This document shows, one piece after another, positions 62,222 to 64,000 of a DNA stretch of 64,000 nt (position 1 is its first letter; each line of letters begins with the position of its first letter). Source of the stretch: Pelagicoccus sp. (GTDB lineage Bacteria; Verrucomicrobiota; Verrucomicrobiia; Opitutales; Opitutaceae); the NCBI GenBank assembly GCA_028284635.1, contig JANQRJ010000011.1, positions 92,421 through 156,420 on the forward strand, read 5' to 3'. A program made the position numbers and the translations under genes. Below the pieces are notes generated by a model, which made no database searches, was not told where the DNA came from, and saw only the letters and a program-made list of their open reading frames with translations.

Positions 62222-64000
62222 ATGACTATATGTAGAAATCCCATACCCTATGCTGGTTTAAGCATATTCGCTCTCGCATTAGCGGGGGCTGCGCAGGCGG
62301 TCGCCCAAGATGACGCCACCGGCGACGAGATATTCACCCTTTCACCCTTCACGGTGACTTCGGAGGGCGACACCGGCTACCGCGCCTCCAGCACGCTGGC
62401 CGGCACGCGCCTTCGCTCCAAGCTCGAGGACGTGAGCGCCTCGATCTCGGTGGTCACCGAGGAGTTCCTCGAGGACACCGCCTCCACCGACGCGAAGGAC
62501 CTTCTGGTCTACACCCTGGGCACGGAGGTCGCCGGCCCCGGCGGCAACTTCTCGGCCTCGGGCATCTCCACGCGGGAGGCCTTCAGCAACCAGGAGAGCC
62601 GCCAGTCGGCCAGCGCCGCGACGCGTGTACGCGGCCTGGCGGCCGCCGACGTCACGCGCGACTACTTCCTCTCGGACATCCCTTTCGACAGCTACAATAC
62701 CAACCGCATCGATATCAACCGCGGTTCGAACTCCATGCTGTTCGGACTCGGCAGTCCGGCCGGCATCATAAACAACACTACCAAGTCGGCCCTGATGGAA
62801 TCGGCCTCGGAGCTGGAGCTGCGCTACGGCAGCTACGGCAGCAACCGAGTCTCGCTGGACGTCAACCGCGTGCTGCTGCCCGATCGCCTTGGCGTGCGGG
62901 TGATCGGGCTGCGCGACGAGGAGAAGTACGAGCAGAAGCCGGCCTTCGAGCGCGACGAGCGCCTTTTCGGGGCCTTCGTGTTCAATCCCAAGGAGCAGGG
63001 CGAGCCCGGGCTGCTGGGCGGCATGACGTTGCGAGGCAATATCGAAGCGGGCAACCTCAACGCGAACCGCCCGCGCATCCTGCCTCCCGGCGACCAGGTG
63101 ACGGCCTGGTTCGAGCCCTTCGCCCCCGGCGAGACGGGCAAGTTCACCTGGGATCCGGCCAACACTGTTTGGGGCGACCGCAACAACCGGACTACCGGGG
63201 CGATGAACCCGCTTTTCCGCAATCCCCACATCGTCTTCCCCGACCATCGTTCCGGGGTCCCGCTCGACGCGGGGGCCGACTCGGACGACAACATCATCGG
63301 TCGGCAGGGCGTGCTCTCCAACTGGACCTTCCCCGGCGGGGAGACCACCACGGCGGTCTTTGCCGGCATAGAGCGCATCGACAACGCCCTGAGAAGGGCG
63401 GGCAATCCGGACCGGGCCTTCTACGTGACCCCATCGATCTCCGACCCGAGCATCTTCGACTTCCGCAGCCAGCTTCTCGACGGGCCGAACAAGTACGAGA
63501 ACGCCGACTTCTCGGCCTTCAACCTGGCCCTGGAGCAGCGCTTCCTGGACGGGAACGCCGGCCTGGAGCTCACCTTCGACCAGCAGCGCATGGAGGAGTT
63601 CGGCTACACGCTTTACGGCGACGGCCGCCAGAGCGTCATCACCGTGGACATCAACACCACGCTCATCGACGGCACCAGCAACGACAACTTCGGCCGTCCC
63701 TACGTCACCGGTACCGGCCGCAACAACTACAGCCTCTCGAAGCGGGAAAGCTATCGGGCCACCGGCTACTACGAGCTGGACTTCAGCGACGCTTCCAACG
63801 ACGCGCTGGCGAACCTGCTGGGCCGCCACGTCTTCACTCTGCTCTACAACAGCCAGGAGATCGACCGGCGGAATCGCAACGGGATCGCCGCCTATGCGGG
63901 CCCGGAGTACGTCTTCGGCTCGAGCAGCAGCCGCACCAACGGCAACGGCAAGCCCTTCGCCGCGATCCACTACCTGGGCGACAGCCTGGAGTCGCTCAGC
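62222..64000 (+). CDS. TonB-dependent receptor, 3' truncated by window edge
   Basis: 593 codons are visible without a stop. Signal peptide about 1-32 (LSIFALALAGAAQAVAQ). The plug begins with FTLSPFTVTSEGDTGYRASS and LAGTRLRSKLEDVSASISVV, the form typical of Opitutae receptors. RIDINRGSNSMLFGLGSPAG and NNTTKSA are standard plug motifs, followed by barrel strands (ELRYGSYGSNRVSLDVNR). Outer-membrane importer, probably for oligosaccharides given its neighbours, or for a siderophore. It starts 65 bases after the oxidoreductase. Confidence 0.93.
   Translation, partial: MTICRNPIPYAGLSIFALALAGAAQAVAQDDATGDEIFTLSPFTVTSEGDTGYRASSTLAGTRLRSKLEDVSASISVVTEEFLEDTASTDAKDLLVYTLGTEVAGPGGNFSASGISTREAFSNQESRQSASAATRVRGLAAADVTRDYFLSDIPFDSYNTNRIDINRGSNSMLFGLGSPAGIINNTTKSALMESASELELRYGSYGSNRVSLDVNRVLLPDRLGVRVIGLRDEEKYEQKPAFERDERLFGAFVFNPKEQGEPGLLGGMTLRGNIEAGNLNANRPRILPPGDQVTAWFEPFAPGETGKFTWDPANTVWGDRNNRTTGAMNPLFRNPHIVFPDHRSGVPLDAGADSDDNIIGRQGVLSNWTFPGGETTTAVFAGIERIDNALRRAGNPDRAFYVTPSISDPSIFDFRSQLLDGPNKYENADFSAFNLALEQRFLDGNAGLELTFDQQRMEEFGYTLYGDGRQSVITVDINTTLIDGTSNDNFGRPYVTGTGRNNYSLSKRESYRATGYYELDFSDASNDALANLLGRHVFTLLYNSQEIDRRNRNGIAAYAGPEYVFGSSSSRTNGNGKPFAAIHYLGDSLESLS

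Noticed and set aside
62342..63970. 542-residue open frame on the minus strand at the window end
   Set aside because: It is the shadow of the TonB-dependent receptor on the plus strand, which has a signal peptide and clear plug motifs.

Overview
This window comes from a bacterial chromosome, most likely a member of the Verrucomicrobiota, class Opitutae (a Pelagicoccus-like marine genus is a guess). The pointers are the TonB-receptor plug opening with an SPFTV-type motif, a sulfatase/GH130/polysaccharide-lyase group, a GxxExxY gene, and informational proteins with Ala/Glu-rich tails. No rRNA, tRNA or CRISPR array was seen.

Layout. (1) 1-7695: the 3' part of rpoB, then rpoC and a strong terminator. 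(2) 7696-9435: a small toxin-antitoxin zone (broken DUF4160 with DUF2442, then a VapBC-type pair) set among palindromic repeats. (3) 9436-10889: remains of IS5-type and IS4-type transposases. (4) 10890-17394: an AT-rich block of eight genes coding for envelope proteins: a LolA-like protein, a cysteine-patterned secreted mini-protein, a rhodanese, a MauE-type membrane redox protein, a Spy/CpxP-like protein, a Wzy/O-antigen-ligase-like fusion, and an ABC permease and ATPase. (5) 17752-21102: a large secreted CBM9-like esterase. (6) 21414-38917: the str-S10-spc-alpha ribosomal supercluster from rpsL to rplQ, with tuf, rpmD, adk, map, infA and rpmJ absent from their usual places. (7) 38984-48214: a zinc-ribbon protein, guaA, a LolA-like protein, hisD-hisC-hisB-hisH and gltA. 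A GxxExxY gene bounded by long inverted repeats sits between hisD and hisC. (8) 48555-54471: an AraC regulator divergent from a DUF4914-like P-loop protein, glpK, and a membrane-anchored repeat protein. (9) 54772-64000: a polysaccharide-use region with sulfatase, GH130 phosphorylase, IclR regulator, polysaccharide lyase, FAD oxidoreductase and a TonB-dependent receptor that runs off the window.

Two things stand out. First, the AT-rich block separates rpoC from rpsL, which are adjacent in most bacteria. It encodes a 93-residue secreted protein with eight cysteines in a perfectly mirror-symmetric pattern (spacings 3-10-10-14-10-10-3), as expected for a helical hairpin held by a ladder of four disulfides. 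It lies beside a MauE-like redox protein, a rhodanese and an ABC transporter, and is my best candidate for an undescribed system. Second, the intergenic spaces from 40 kb onward and around 8 kb are full of long perfect palindromes of several families. Three families with different arms share the same 10-base loop core (ATGCAGGATC), which suggests related non-autonomous elements. One copy supplies the C-terminal codons and stop of glpK.

Functions are assigned by reading the translated sequences against remembered family features. No database search was possible.
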